The notes under the pieces were generated by a model that worked only from the letters and a program-made list of their open reading frames with translations, searched no databases and had not been told where the DNA came from. Made by a program: the position numbers and the translations under genes. From contig NZ_JAFNIH010000018.1 of NCBI RefSeq assembly GCF_019160155.1, forward strand, positions 62,001 to 126,000: a stretch of DNA of 64,000 nucleotides, in the 5' to 3' direction. This document shows, in pieces, positions 1 to 9,698 of the stretch (position 1 is the stretch's first letter; every line of letters begins with the position of its first letter). Source of the DNA: Pinisolibacter aquiterrae. Lineage in GTDB: Bacteria > Pseudomonadota > Alphaproteobacteria > Rhizobiales > Ancalomicrobiaceae.

Positions 1-1
1 G

Positions 2-601
2 CTCAATCGGATCCTCGCCGACGAGGGCATCCGCACCATGACGCGGGCCGATGCCGGCGCGCTCCTCGGCGCGGGCGCGCGGGCGATGATCGCGCGCGGC
101 TTCGCGCTCGCCGAGACGCCGCTCGCCGAGAACCGGCTCGACACGCTGTTCGCCCGCTTCATCCCGCTCTATTCGGAGGCGATCGCGGTCCATTCCCGCC
201 CGTTCCCCGGCGCGGTGGCGGCGCTCGACCGTTTCTCCGCCGCCGGTTGGGGGCTCGCCGTGTGCACCAACAAGCTCGAGGGCCTGTCGGTGCGGCTCCT
301 CGACGAACTCGGACTCGCCTCGCGCTTCGCGGCGATCTGCGGCGGCGACACCTTCCCGACCCGCAAGCCCGACGCCGGCCATCTCCTCGGCACGATCGAC
401 CGGGCCGGTGGCGCGCGCGAGAGCTCCGTGATGGTCGGCGACAGCGGCACCGACGTGAACGCGGCCCGGAACGCCGGCGTGCCGGTCGTCGGCGTCACCT
501 TCGGCTACACCGACAAGCCGGTCGAGAGCTACGGCCCCGACGCGGTGGTCGATCGGTTCGACGACCTCTTCGAGGCGGTGATGGGGCTGAGGATCGCCTG
601 A
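2..601 (+). CDS. gph: Phosphoglycolate phosphatase, 5'-truncated by window edge
   Basis: HAD-superfamily phosphatase that removes phosphate from 2-phosphoglycolate, the RuBisCO oxygenation by-product (also formed in DNA repair). The frame is open from base 2, so the ATG at 38 is internal and the N-terminal motif with the nucleophile Asp lies upstream of the window. Visible are motif II (VCTNKLEG), the motif III lysine region (RKPDAGHLLGTI) and the acidic motif IV (MVGDSGTDVNAARNAG), spaced as in Gph/CbbZ. Convergent with rpe, 13 bp between stop codons. In Calvin-cycle bacteria gph (cbbZ) and rpe (cbbE) are often neighbours, which fits the fba, tkt and fbp genes further on. Substrate is inferred from family resemblance. 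Confidence 0.88.
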   Translation, partial: LNRILADEGIRTMTRADAGALLGAGARAMIARGFALAETPLAENRLDTLFARFIPLYSEAIAVHSRPFPGAVAALDRFSAAGWGLAVCTNKLEGLSVRLLDELGLASRFAAICGGDTFPTRKPDAGHLLGTIDRAGGARESSVMVGDSGTDVNAARNAGVPVVGVTFGYTDKPVESYGPDAVVDRFDDLFEAVMGLRIA

Positions 602-608
602 GGCGATC
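592..608. terminator. Small hairpin centred on the gph stop codon
   Basis: A perfect 7-bp stem (GATCGCC / GGCGATC) whose 3-nt loop is the TGA stop codon of gph. It lies between convergent gph and rpe and has no T-tract, so a terminator role is only possible. Confidence 0.3.
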
Positions 609-614
609 GTCCGC

Positions 615-1313
615 TCAGACGTCGATCGTCTCACCGCGACCGCGCGCGATCTCCGCCTTCATGGTCGAGATGATCCCGGCATAGTCGGGCTTGCCGAAGA
701 TCGCCGAGCCCGCGACGAAGGCATCGACGCCGGCGGCGGCGATCTCGGCGATGTTGTCGATCTTCACGCCGCCGTCGATCTCGAGACGGATCGACTTGCC
801 CGAGGCGTCGATGCGCTCCTTGACCGCGCGCGCCTTGTCGAGGACGTGCGGAATGAAGCTCTGGCCGCCGAAGCCGGGATTGACCGACATCAGCAGGATC
901 ACGTCGAGGCGGTCCATCACCCAGTCGAGCACCGAGAGCGGCGTCGCCGGGTTGAGGACGAGGCCGGCCTCGGCGCCCTTCTTTCGGATCAGGTCGAGCG
1001 AACGGTCGACGTGGCCGCTCGCCTCCGGGTGGAAGGTGACGATGTCGGCACCGGCGTCGGTGAACATCTCGATCATCCGGTCGACCGGCTCGACCATCAG
1101 GTGGACGTCGATCGGCGCCTTGGTCAGCGGACGGATCGCCTGGAGCACCATCGGGCCGATGGTGAGATTCGGGACGTAGTGGTTGTCCATCACGTCGAAA
1201 TGGATCCAGTCCGCACCGGCGGCGAGCACGTTCGTCACTTCCTCTCCGAGACGAGCGAAGTCGGCGGAGAGGATCGAGGGGGCGATGACGGGGGCGAAGG
1301 CGGAACTGGACAT
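615..1313 (-). CDS. rpe: Ribulose-phosphate 3-epimerase
   Basis: Interconverts D-ribulose 5-phosphate and D-xylulose 5-phosphate in the pentose-phosphate and Calvin pathways. At 232 aa it has normal length for this TIM barrel. Diagnostic segments are the N-terminal [15 protein letters not shown], the metal/substrate loop [17 protein letters not shown], the [10 protein letters not shown] loop and the phosphate-binding EIDGGVK and FVAGSAIF stretches. Convergent with gph; the next gene on its strand, the acyltransferase, is 60 bp upstream and looks functionally unrelated. Confidence 0.96.
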   Translation of the reverse strand: MSSSAFAPVIAPSILSADFARLGEEVTNVLAAGADWIHFDVMDNHYVPNLTIGPMVLQAIRPLTKAPIDVHLMVEPVDRMIEMFTDAGADIVTFHPEASGHVDRSLDLIRKKGAEAGLVLNPATPLSVLDWVMDRLDVILLMSVNPGFGGQSFIPHVLDKARAVKERIDASGKSIRLEIDGGVKIDNIAEIAAAGVDAFVAGSAIFGKPDYAGIISTMKAEIARGRGETIDV

Positions 1314-1373
1314 GGGCGGGGGTCTCGAGGTCGGGGTCCGAAGCCGGACCCAAACGCCTCCGAGGCGCCCCTG

Positions 1374-2420
1374 TCAACCCGATGATCCGCTTCCCGCCTC
1401 CCGCAGCCGGAGACGGCGATGGCGGAACACGTGGCCGAGCGGCACCTCCACGAAGCGGTTGACCCCGAGGCCGACGGCGATCGATGCGGCGAACAGCAGC
1501 GCGACCTCGACCAGGAGCGGCAGCACCTGGCGCGGCATCACCTGGTCGACCAGCACCAGGAAGACCTCGTTGGCGAGATAGATCGAATAGGAGGCATCGC
1601 CCCATCGCTTCAGCCAGCCGATCGGCCGAGCCCGCAACCGATCCTCGAGGCTCACGGCCAGGAAGGCGAATGCCACCGCCGGCACCCCGAAGACGAGCGC
1701 CCGCGGCCATGCCTCGACATGAGGTCGGGTCACCAGGATCAGGAAGGCCACGGCCGCCACCGCCGCCAGCGGCCGCAGGATCGACACGAAGGCCGCTCCC
1801 GCGAACCGCTCCCAGGCGATCGCCAACGCCATGCCGGCGAGGAACTCGAGAGCGAGCGGACTGGTCAAGCGGAAGGCGATCGGCGTCTCGGCGCCGATCA
1901 CCACCCGCAGTCCGATCAGAACCGCGAACACCGTCACGACCAGAGCCACCCGGAGGCGGAGATCGGCGATCAGGAGACCAGCGCCGAACACGGCGTAGAA
2001 GATCATTTCGTGGGTCAACGTCCAACCGCTGGTGAGATAGGGCGAAATCAGATCGGTGGCCGGGTCGCGATAGGGCACGAAACCGAAGGCGAGGATCACC
2101 TCGGAGAGCGACGGTGCCCCATCGAGCCCGCGCAAAGCGACCAGGATCGGCCAATAGAACGCCAGCGCCACCCAATAGAGCGGCACGATGCGGGCGATAC
2201 GGGCCCGCCAGAAGGCGAGTGGGCCGATCGATCGCCGCGAGGTGGTCACCCACATGACGAAGCCGGAGACCACGAAGAAGACGTCGACCCCGCTCGACCA
2301 GATCTGATAGGCGAAGCCGGTGCGATCGGCCGGCGCCAGGGCGCCGTAGAAACAATGGTAGACGACGACCATGGCCGCCGCGATCGCTCGCAAATATTGA
2401 ATAGAGAGAATTTCGCGCAT
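1374..2420 (-). CDS. Membrane acyltransferase, acyltransferase-3 family
   Basis: Integral-membrane O-acyltransferase, 348 aa with about ten hydrophobic segments, of the family that acetylates or acylates surface polysaccharides, lipid A or peptidoglycan. The start is placed at MREILSIQYLRAIAA because this is the family's usual N-terminus and an AGGGGCG ribosome site precedes it; the frame continues upstream but that part lacks family character. The conserved catalytic His is in VVYHCFYG, and DVFFVVSGFVMW and ASYSIYLANEVF are typical family segments. No sugar-biosynthesis neighbours show the acceptor. A fragment of a second family member lies at the far end of the window. Confidence 0.85.
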   Translation of the reverse strand: MREILSIQYLRAIAAAMVVVYHCFYGALAPADRTGFAYQIWSSGVDVFFVVSGFVMWVTTSRRSIGPLAFWRARIARIVPLYWVALAFYWPILVALRGLDGAPSLSEVILAFGFVPYRDPATDLISPYLTSGWTLTHEMIFYAVFGAGLLIADLRLRVALVVTVFAVLIGLRVVIGAETPIAFRLTSPLALEFLAGMALAIAWERFAGAAFVSILRPLAAVAAVAFLILVTRPHVEAWPRALVFGVPAVAFAFLAVSLEDRLRARPIGWLKRWGDASYSIYLANEVFLVLVDQVMPRQVLPLLVEVALLFAASIAVGLGVNRFVEVPLGHVFRHRRLRLREAGSGSSG

Positions 2421-2615
2421 GATCGCCCCTGGGTTGACGAACCCGAAGCAGCATTTCACGAAACGCACGAGAAATCTCGCATGAAGGTCAGAGGCGGCAG
2501 ACGTCGGTGGAACCTCGCCGTGCCGCTCGAGGCGACCGGCGATACGGCCGTCCCGCCGTTTCCGTTCGCGGGGATCGGCCACGCCGTCGGACGAGCCGGA
2601 CCACGCCGACGTCGC

Positions 2616-5004
<2,389 letters not shown>

Positions 5005-5084
5005 GGCGCCCACCAGGGCGTCGGTGCCGAGGCGTATTTTCCACGAACGATCGCGGCGGCGACGCCCGTCAAGTGAGGCTTTCC

Positions 5085-5927
5085 ATGGCTCTCGAACAGG
5101 TCTCCGCCGCCAAGTGTTTCGGCGGCACGCAATTCGTCTACAGGCACGCCTCCGCCGAGACGCAGTGCGACATGCGCCTCGCGGTCTTCGTGCCGCCGGC
5201 GGCCGAGCGCGGGCCGGTTCCGGTCGTCTGGTTCCTCTCCGGGCTCACCTGCACGGAAGAGAACTTCACGGTGAAGGCCGGCGCCCAGCGCGTCGCCGCC
5301 GAACGCGGGTTGATGTTGATCGCCCCGGACACCTCGCCCCGAGGCGAGGGCGTGCCGGACGATCCGGCCGGATCTTACGACTTCGGCCTCGGCGCCGGGT
5401 TCTACGTCGACGCGACCGAGGCACCGTGGGCGAAGAACTACCGGATGCGCTCTTACCTCGAGCGGGAACTGCCGGCGATCGTCGGCCGCGAACTGCCGGC
5501 CGACATGATGCGGCAGGGGATCATGGGTCATTCGATGGGCGGCCACGGCGCGCTGACGATGGCGCTGCGCGAGCCGTCGCGCTTCTCGAGCGTCTCGGCC
5601 TTCGCGCCGATCGTCTCGCCGATGAACTGCCCGTGGGGGGAGAAGGCGCTCACCGGCTATCTCGGCGCGACCCGCGCGGCGTGGCGGGACTACGACGCCT
5701 GCGCGCTGATCGAGGACGGGGCGCGGCTCCCCGGGCTCCTCGTCGACCAGGGCACGGCGGACGGGTTCCTCACCGCGCAGTTGAAGCCGGAGCTCCTGGA
5801 GGCGGCCTGCGAAAAGGCGCGGATGCCGCTGACGCTGCGCCGCCAGGACGGCTACGATCACTCGTACTATTTCATCGCCAGCTTCATCGCGGATCATTTG
5901 CGCTGGCACGCGGAGAGATTGGGGTGA
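5085..5927 (+). CDS. fghA: S-formylglutathione hydrolase
   Basis: Serine hydrolase (esterase-D family) that splits S-formylglutathione into formate and glutathione, the second step of formaldehyde detoxification. 280 aa, normal length. The nucleophile Ser150 is in GHSMGGHGA; the acid and histidine of the triad are likely in VDQGTADGF and GYDHSYYF. LSGLTCTEENF and PDTSPRG are family hallmarks. It follows frmA by 80 bp on the same strand and is probably in the same transcript. The formate made here is substrate for the fds operon at 50-55 kb. Confidence 0.96.
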   Translation: MALEQVSAAKCFGGTQFVYRHASAETQCDMRLAVFVPPAAERGPVPVVWFLSGLTCTEENFTVKAGAQRVAAERGLMLIAPDTSPRGEGVPDDPAGSYDFGLGAGFYVDATEAPWAKNYRMRSYLERELPAIVGRELPADMMRQGIMGHSMGGHGALTMALREPSRFSSVSAFAPIVSPMNCPWGEKALTGYLGATRAAWRDYDACALIEDGARLPGLLVDQGTADGFLTAQLKPELLEAACEKARMPLTLRRQDGYDHSYYFIASFIADHLRWHAERLG

Positions 5928-5932
5928 GGCCT

Positions 5933-6036
5933 CGTAGGGTGGAACAGCGGAGCGTATTCCACCATCCGCGCGTGAGTGGGCCGGGCGCTCGGCGTCGAGA
6001 AGAGAGGTGCAATACGCTGCGCAATTGCACCCTACG
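5933..6036. repeat. Paired-palindrome intergenic repeat, copy A
   Basis: Two hairpins (5938-5963 and 6006-6031) set in outer inverted arms CGTAGGGTG...CACCCTACG. The left hairpin has arms GGTGGAA/TTCCACC and the right GGTGCAAT/ATTGCACC. The same layout recurs at 58600-58679. The left stem carries a G/C swap on both strands relative to the other copy, so pairing is kept. Resembles REP/BIME-type dispersed elements; it lies just after fghA. Confidence 0.75.
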
Positions 6037-6096
6037 AGCCCGGGGTGCGGCGGCGGCGCGGCCACACTCGAATTCGTTGACCATGATTTTCATATA

Positions 6097-6109
6097 CAAT
6101 CATTGATTG
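6097..6109. promoter_or_regulatory. Palindrome in AT-rich island, candidate operator
   Basis: CAATCA-T-TGATTG, a perfect 13-bp palindrome in a conspicuously AT-rich stretch (about 6070-6116) of a GC-rich genome, 67 bp before the start of the small exported protein. Probably part of that gene's promoter; the binding factor is unknown. Confidence 0.35.
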
Positions 6110-6175
6110 CATAGAGTTCGTGGCGAGCCGGCGTGGCCGAGATGAAGGATGTCCCGTCCCAACGGGAGAGACTTC

Positions 6176-6433
6176 ATGCGCGCCGCCGTTCTGCTCTTCC
6201 TCGCCGCCGTCGCCCCAGTCGCCACCGCCGATCTCGCCGAAGCCAAGGGCGGGCGCAGCGGCTATCACTATGTCGCCCCCTACACGACGTCCAAGGGGAC
6301 GCATGTGCAGGGCCACTACCAGACCGATCCGAACGGCACACGCGCGGACAACTGGTCGACCCGGGGCAACGTCAATCCGATGACCGGAAAGCCGGGCACG
6401 AAGCCGCTCCATCCGCTTCATCCGGCACGTTGA
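6176..6433 (+). CDS. Small exported protein of unknown function
   Basis: 85 aa starting at MRAAVLLFLAAVAPVATA, which is preceded by a GGGAGAG site; the upstream in-frame ATG at 6149 would spoil the signal peptide. Residues 1-18 form a signal peptide with likely cleavage near ATA-DLA. The mature part is small and basic, with the pattern GYHYVAPYTTSKGTHVQGHY, then TDPNGTRADNWSTRGNVNP and TGKPGTK. This 'VxGHYRTxPNxxxxDNWSTxGNxNPxTGxxG' signature recurs in small proteins of many proteobacteria and phages; no function is known to me. Confidence 0.75.
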   Translation: MRAAVLLFLAAVAPVATADLAEAKGGRSGYHYVAPYTTSKGTHVQGHYQTDPNGTRADNWSTRGNVNPMTGKPGTKPLHPLHPAR

Positions 6434-6484
6434 CGCCGAGGGATACGAGCCCCCTCCCCTGCCCTCGATAAATTCACGGTGCGC

Positions 6485-6511
6485 GGGAATAATCCCCGCC
6501 ACTCCGTCGTC
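6485..6511 (+). promoter_or_regulatory. Candidate ECF-sigma promoter
   Basis: GGAATA (6486-6491, within GGGAATAAT) is 16 nt from CGTC (6508-6511). A GGAA-type -35 with a CGTC-type -10 is the common pattern for ECF sigma promoters. It lies about 40 bp upstream of the exported-protein gene at 6549 that precedes an ECF sigma/anti-sigma pair, so self-activation of the locus is plausible. Confidence 0.4.
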
Positions 6512-6548
6512 TTCTTCTCGTCGACCCAACCCGACGAGGAGACTTCCG

Positions 6549-6938
6549 ATGATGCAAGCCCCCTTCCGCACCCTCATCGCCGCCGCCGTGCTCGCGGCCG
6601 GCACCACCTTCGCCCTCGCCGCCGATCCGGCCATGACCGGCGACACCGCCAAGGGCAAGGTGCTGACCGACACCAAGGGCATGACGCTCTACACCTTCGC
6701 CAAGGACGCCGACGGCAAGTCCGCCTGCAACGGCCCCTGCGCCACCAATTGGCCGCCGCTCAAGGCCGGCGCCGACGCCAAGGCGATGGGCGACTGGAGC
6801 GTGATCACCCGCGACGACGGCTCCAAGCAATGGGCCTACAAGGGCAAACCGCTCTATGCTTGGGTCAAGGACACCAAGCCCGGCGACACCACCGGCGACG
6901 GTTTCCTGAACGGGGCCTGGAGCCTGGCCAAGCCCTGA
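6549..6938 (+). CDS. Exported COG4315 (Lipoprotein_15 repeat) protein
   Basis: 129-aa exported protein, signal peptide at residues 1-25 (cleavage likely after FALAA). The mature part has the two half-repeats of the 'secreted repeat of unknown function' family: GMTLYTFAKDADGKSACNGPC with its YTFxxD motif and two cysteines, and KGKPLYAWVKDTKPGDTTGDG with YAWxxD. The cysteines could form a disulfide; no lipobox is seen despite the family name. GGAG precedes the tandem ATGs at 6549 and 6552. Followed after 46 bp by an ECF sigma gene, suggesting it is a product or target of that regulon. Biochemical role unknown. Confidence 0.85.
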   Translation: MMQAPFRTLIAAAVLAAGTTFALAADPAMTGDTAKGKVLTDTKGMTLYTFAKDADGKSACNGPCATNWPPLKAGADAKAMGDWSVITRDDGSKQWAYKGKPLYAWVKDTKPGDTTGDGFLNGAWSLAKP

Positions 6939-6984
6939 TCGACGGCGCGCACCCCCGAGACTGCCTCGCTCGAGGACCGACACC

Positions 6985-7497
6985 ATGTCGCGGACGGACC
7001 CCACCGCCCTGCTCGAACCGCAGATCCCGGCTCTGCGCCGCTATGCCCGCGCGCTCGTCGGCGACCCGGACGTCGCCGACGATCTCGTCCAGGATTGTCT
7101 CGAGCGCGCGCTGTCGCGCTGGTGGATGCGGCGGCCGGGCGAGGATCCCCGCCCGTGGCTCTTCACCATCCTGCGCAATCTCCATCTCGATCGACTGCGG
7201 CAACGGCGACGACAGGGCCGGGCGGTGGCGATCGACGAAGACGCGATGCCGGCGATCGCGCCCGATCAGGACGGCGGGCTCGGCGTGCGCGACGCGCTCG
7301 CCGCGCTCGAGTTGCTGCCGGAGGAGCAGAAGTCGCTGTTGCTCCTGGTCGGCGTCGAGGACCTCTCCTATGAGGAGGCGGCGCGGGTTCTCGGCATTCC
7401 CATCGGCACCGTGATGTCGCGCCTCGCCCGGGGCCGGCAGCGGTTCCGCGCGATCCTGGAAACCGGACGCATCCCCCTTCTGAGACGAGTGAAGTGA
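6985..7497 (+). CDS. ECF-family RNA polymerase sigma factor
   Basis: 170-aa alternative sigma factor with only regions 2 and 4. Region 2 (about 15-80) contains RRYARALVGDPDVADDLVQDCL and the RPWLFTILRN segment; region 4 (about 108-160) has the helix-turn-helix LSYEEAARVLGIPIGTVMSRLARGR. It directs transcription of a small stress or envelope regulon. The next gene starts 1 bp after its stop and encodes a membrane anti-sigma factor, so activity is likely controlled by sequestration. The candidate promoter at 6485 would place it with the COG4315 gene. Confidence 0.93.
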   Translation: MSRTDPTALLEPQIPALRRYARALVGDPDVADDLVQDCLERALSRWWMRRPGEDPRPWLFTILRNLHLDRLRQRRRQGRAVAIDEDAMPAIAPDQDGGLGVRDALAALELLPEEQKSLLLLVGVEDLSYEEAARVLGIPIGTVMSRLARGRQRFRAILETGRIPLLRRVK

Positions 7498-7498
7498 C

Positions 7499-8311
7499 AT
7501 GAGCGGCGAGCGACCTCCCATCGGTGAAGACGATCTCGTCGCGGCGGTCGACGGCCGGCTGACGCCCGAGCGCGCCGCCGCCGTGGACGCTTTCGTCGCC
7601 GGTTCACCCGACGTCGGCGCGCGGATCGCCGCCGAACGGCGCGACCGCGAGGCGCTGCGCGAGGCGCTGGCGCCGATCGCCGCCGAGCCGATCCCGAGCC
7701 GGCTGCGGATCGCCGCCCTCCAGGCCGAGCGTCGCCGTCGCGGCGGCGGGCTCGGGCGGATCGCGGCGGCGGGCCTGATCTTCGCGATCGGGATGGGGGC
7801 CGGAGCGGCGGTGACCCGACGCTACGACGACCCGGGGACGGTCCGGGTGCCGGCCTATGCCACCGTGGCGGAAGAGGCGAGCGCGGCGCATCGCACCTTC
7901 GTGGTCGAGGTGGCGCATCCGGTCGAGGTCGACGCGGGCCGCGAGGCGCATCTCGTCGGCTGGCTGTCGAAACGGCTCGGCCGGCGCATCGTCGCGCCGG
8001 ATCTCGCGGGGCTCGGCTGGAAGCTGATCGGCGGGCGGCTGCTGCCGGCGGGGACGACGGCGGCGGCGCAACTGATGTACGAGGACGCCGGCGGCAAGCG
8101 GATGACGCTGTGGGTCCAGGCGATCGACGGCGAGACCACCGCCTTCCGCTTCCGCAAGGACGCGACGTCCTCGACCTTCGCCTGGGTCGATCGCGGCTGG
8201 GGCTTCGCGGTGACGGCGCCGCTCGATCGCGACGGCCTGTTGCCGATCGCCGAGGCGGTCTACGAACGGCTCGACGCGGGCGGCGACGCCGGCGCGGCCG
8301 GGCGATCCTGA
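7499..8311 (+). CDS. Membrane-anchored anti-sigma factor
   Basis: 270 aa. The cytoplasmic N-terminal 80 residues resemble anti-sigma domains (DDLVAAVDGRLTPERAAAVDAFV, a pattern seen in RskA-like and related proteins) but lack the HxxxCxxC zinc motif. One transmembrane helix at about residues 86-105 is followed by a periplasmic domain of about 165 aa that would sense the signal. Translationally linked to the sigma gene (1-bp gap). Function is inferred from position and topology; the periplasmic domain has no motif I recognise. Confidence 0.8.
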   Translation: MSGERPPIGEDDLVAAVDGRLTPERAAAVDAFVAGSPDVGARIAAERRDREALREALAPIAAEPIPSRLRIAALQAERRRRGGGLGRIAAAGLIFAIGMGAGAAVTRRYDDPGTVRVPAYATVAEEASAAHRTFVVEVAHPVEVDAGREAHLVGWLSKRLGRRIVAPDLAGLGWKLIGGRLLPAGTTAAAQLMYEDAGGKRMTLWVQAIDGETTAFRFRKDATSSTFAWVDRGWGFAVTAPLDRDGLLPIAEAVYERLDAGGDAGAAGRS

Positions 8312-8330
8312 CGGGGGACGCGATGGGAAC

Positions 8331-8362
8331 GACGACGCCGCGGATCGCTCCGCGGCGGCGTC
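8331..8362 (+). terminator. Hairpin after anti-sigma gene
   Basis: Arms of 14 bp with one mismatch around a TCGC loop, followed by TCTC. Lies 20 bp after the anti-sigma stop codon; a likely terminator for the sigma/anti-sigma transcript. Confidence 0.6.
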
Positions 8363-8410
8363 TCTCCCGGGCGGCGCGGGTTTGCCCCCACGCACGTTTC
8401 CTCGAACCCG

Positions 8411-8443
8411 TCACGGGCGGGCGGCGAGGCGCCCGCCGCGTGA
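8411..8443 (-). terminator. Hairpin directly after fba
   Basis: A stem of about 12 bp with a one-base bulge (TCACG-GGCGGGC against GCCCGCCGCGTGA), ending 2 bp from the fba stop codon. No T-tract in either direction, so termination is probable rather than certain. Confidence 0.5.
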
Positions 8444-8445
8444 GA

Positions 8446-9510
8446 TCACTTCACGATCTGCTCGAGCTTGCCGGAGGCATAGGCGGCGGCCATGTCCTCG
8501 AGCGGCATCGGCTTGATCTTGTCGGCCTGGCCGGCGGCGCCGAAGGCCTCGTAACGGGCCTTGCAGACCTTGGAGGCGGCCTTCTGGGCCTCGGCATTGT
8601 ACTTGCGCGGGTCGAACTCGCTCGGCTTCTCGGCCATCATGCGGCGGATCGCGCCGGTCATGGCGAGACGCAGGTCGGTGTCGATGTTGACCTTGCGGAC
8701 GCCGTACTTGATGCCCTCGACGATCTCCTCGACCGGAACGCCGTAGGTCTCCTTCATGTCGCCGCCGAATTCACGGATCTCGGCGAGGAGTTCCTGCGGA
8801 ACCGAGGAGGAGCCGTGCATCACCAGATGGGTGTTCGGGATGCGGGCATGGATCTCCTTGATGCGCGAGATGGCGAGGATCTCGCCGGTCGGCTTCTTGG
8901 TGAACTTGTAGGCGCCGTGCGAGGTGCCGATGGCGATGGCGAGGGCGTCGACCTGGGTCTTCTTGACGAAGTCGGCGGCCTGATCGGGATCGGTCAGGAG
9001 CTGCTCGCGGGTCATGGTGCCCTCGGCGCCGTGACCGTCCTCCTTGTCGCCCTTCATGGTCTCGAGGCTGCCGAGCACGCCGAGCTCGCCTTCGACGGAG
9101 ACGCCGATCGAATGGGCGAAGTTGACGACGGTGCGGGTCGTCTCGACGTTGTACTCGTAGGAGGCGACGGTCTTGCCGTCGGCCTGGAGCGAGCCGTCCA
9201 TCATCACCGAGGTGAAGCCGGAGCGAATCGCCGCCTGACAGACCGCCGGCGAGGCGCCGTGGTCCTGATGCATGCAGACGGGGATCTCGGGATAGGCTTC
9301 GATCGCCGCCAGGATGAGGTGGCGCAGGAAGGCCTCGCCGGCATATTTGCGGGCGCCGGCGGAACCCTGGAGGATGACCGGGCTCTTGGTCGCGCGGGCC
9401 GCTTCCATCACGGCGCGGACCTGCTCGAGATTGTTCACGTTGAAGGCCGGCAGGCCGTAGCCGTTTTCGGCGGCATGGTCGAGCAACTGGCGCATGGAAA
9501 CGAGAGGCAT
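8446..9510 (-). CDS. fba: Class II fructose-bisphosphate aldolase
   Basis: Zinc-dependent aldolase of 354 aa that joins or splits fructose 1,6-bisphosphate (and in the Calvin cycle makes sedoheptulose 1,7-bisphosphate). Family features: [27 protein letters not shown] at the N-terminus (two segments), the metal/active-site stretch [29 protein letters not shown], and the phosphate-binding region [11 protein letters not shown] and [10 protein letters not shown]. Start supported by GGAGA 5 nt before the ATG. Its length and sequence style match CbbA aldolases of autotrophs. Third in the minus-strand series fbp, tkt, fba. Confidence 0.95.
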   Translation of the reverse strand: MPLVSMRQLLDHAAENGYGLPAFNVNNLEQVRAVMEAARATKSPVILQGSAGARKYAGEAFLRHLILAAIEAYPEIPVCMHQDHGASPAVCQAAIRSGFTSVMMDGSLQADGKTVASYEYNVETTRTVVNFAHSIGVSVEGELGVLGSLETMKGDKEDGHGAEGTMTREQLLTDPDQAADFVKKTQVDALAIAIGTSHGAYKFTKKPTGEILAISRIKEIHARIPNTHLVMHGSSSVPQELLAEIREFGGDMKETYGVPVEEIVEGIKYGVRKVNIDTDLRLAMTGAIRRMMAEKPSEFDPRKYNAEAQKAASKVCKARYEAFGAAGQADKIKPMPLEDMAAAYASGKLEQIVK

Positions 9511-9570
9511 CGGGGTCTCCTCAGAACTGTTCGAGGGTGAGGCCGAACGCGGCCCCGCTCGACTGGTTTC

Positions 9571-9580
9571 GGTTTAAACC
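9571..9580. promoter_or_regulatory. Perfect palindrome upstream of fba
   Basis: GGTTTAAACC, a 10-bp perfect palindrome 60 bp before the fba start codon and A/T-centred in GC-rich surroundings. A candidate regulator site in the fba promoter; no known consensus is matched with confidence. Confidence 0.3.
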
Positions 9581-9650
9581 ACGGGCGTGGGCTTTCAAGT
9601 GAAACGTTCGCTCATCGTGAAAGTCACGGACGGGGTTTCGACGGACACCC

Positions 9651-9688
9651 TTCACCGCGATGCAAGAAGTTGCTCGCATCGCGGTGAA
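9651..9688 (-). terminator. Long perfect hairpin after tkt
   Basis: 13-bp perfect arms (TTCACCGCGATGC / GCATCGCGGTGAA) around a 12-nt loop, 10 bp beyond the tkt stop codon. No T-run. A likely terminator or 3'-end stabiliser separating tkt from fba. Confidence 0.6.
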
Positions 9689-9698
9689 TTTCTTCGCT

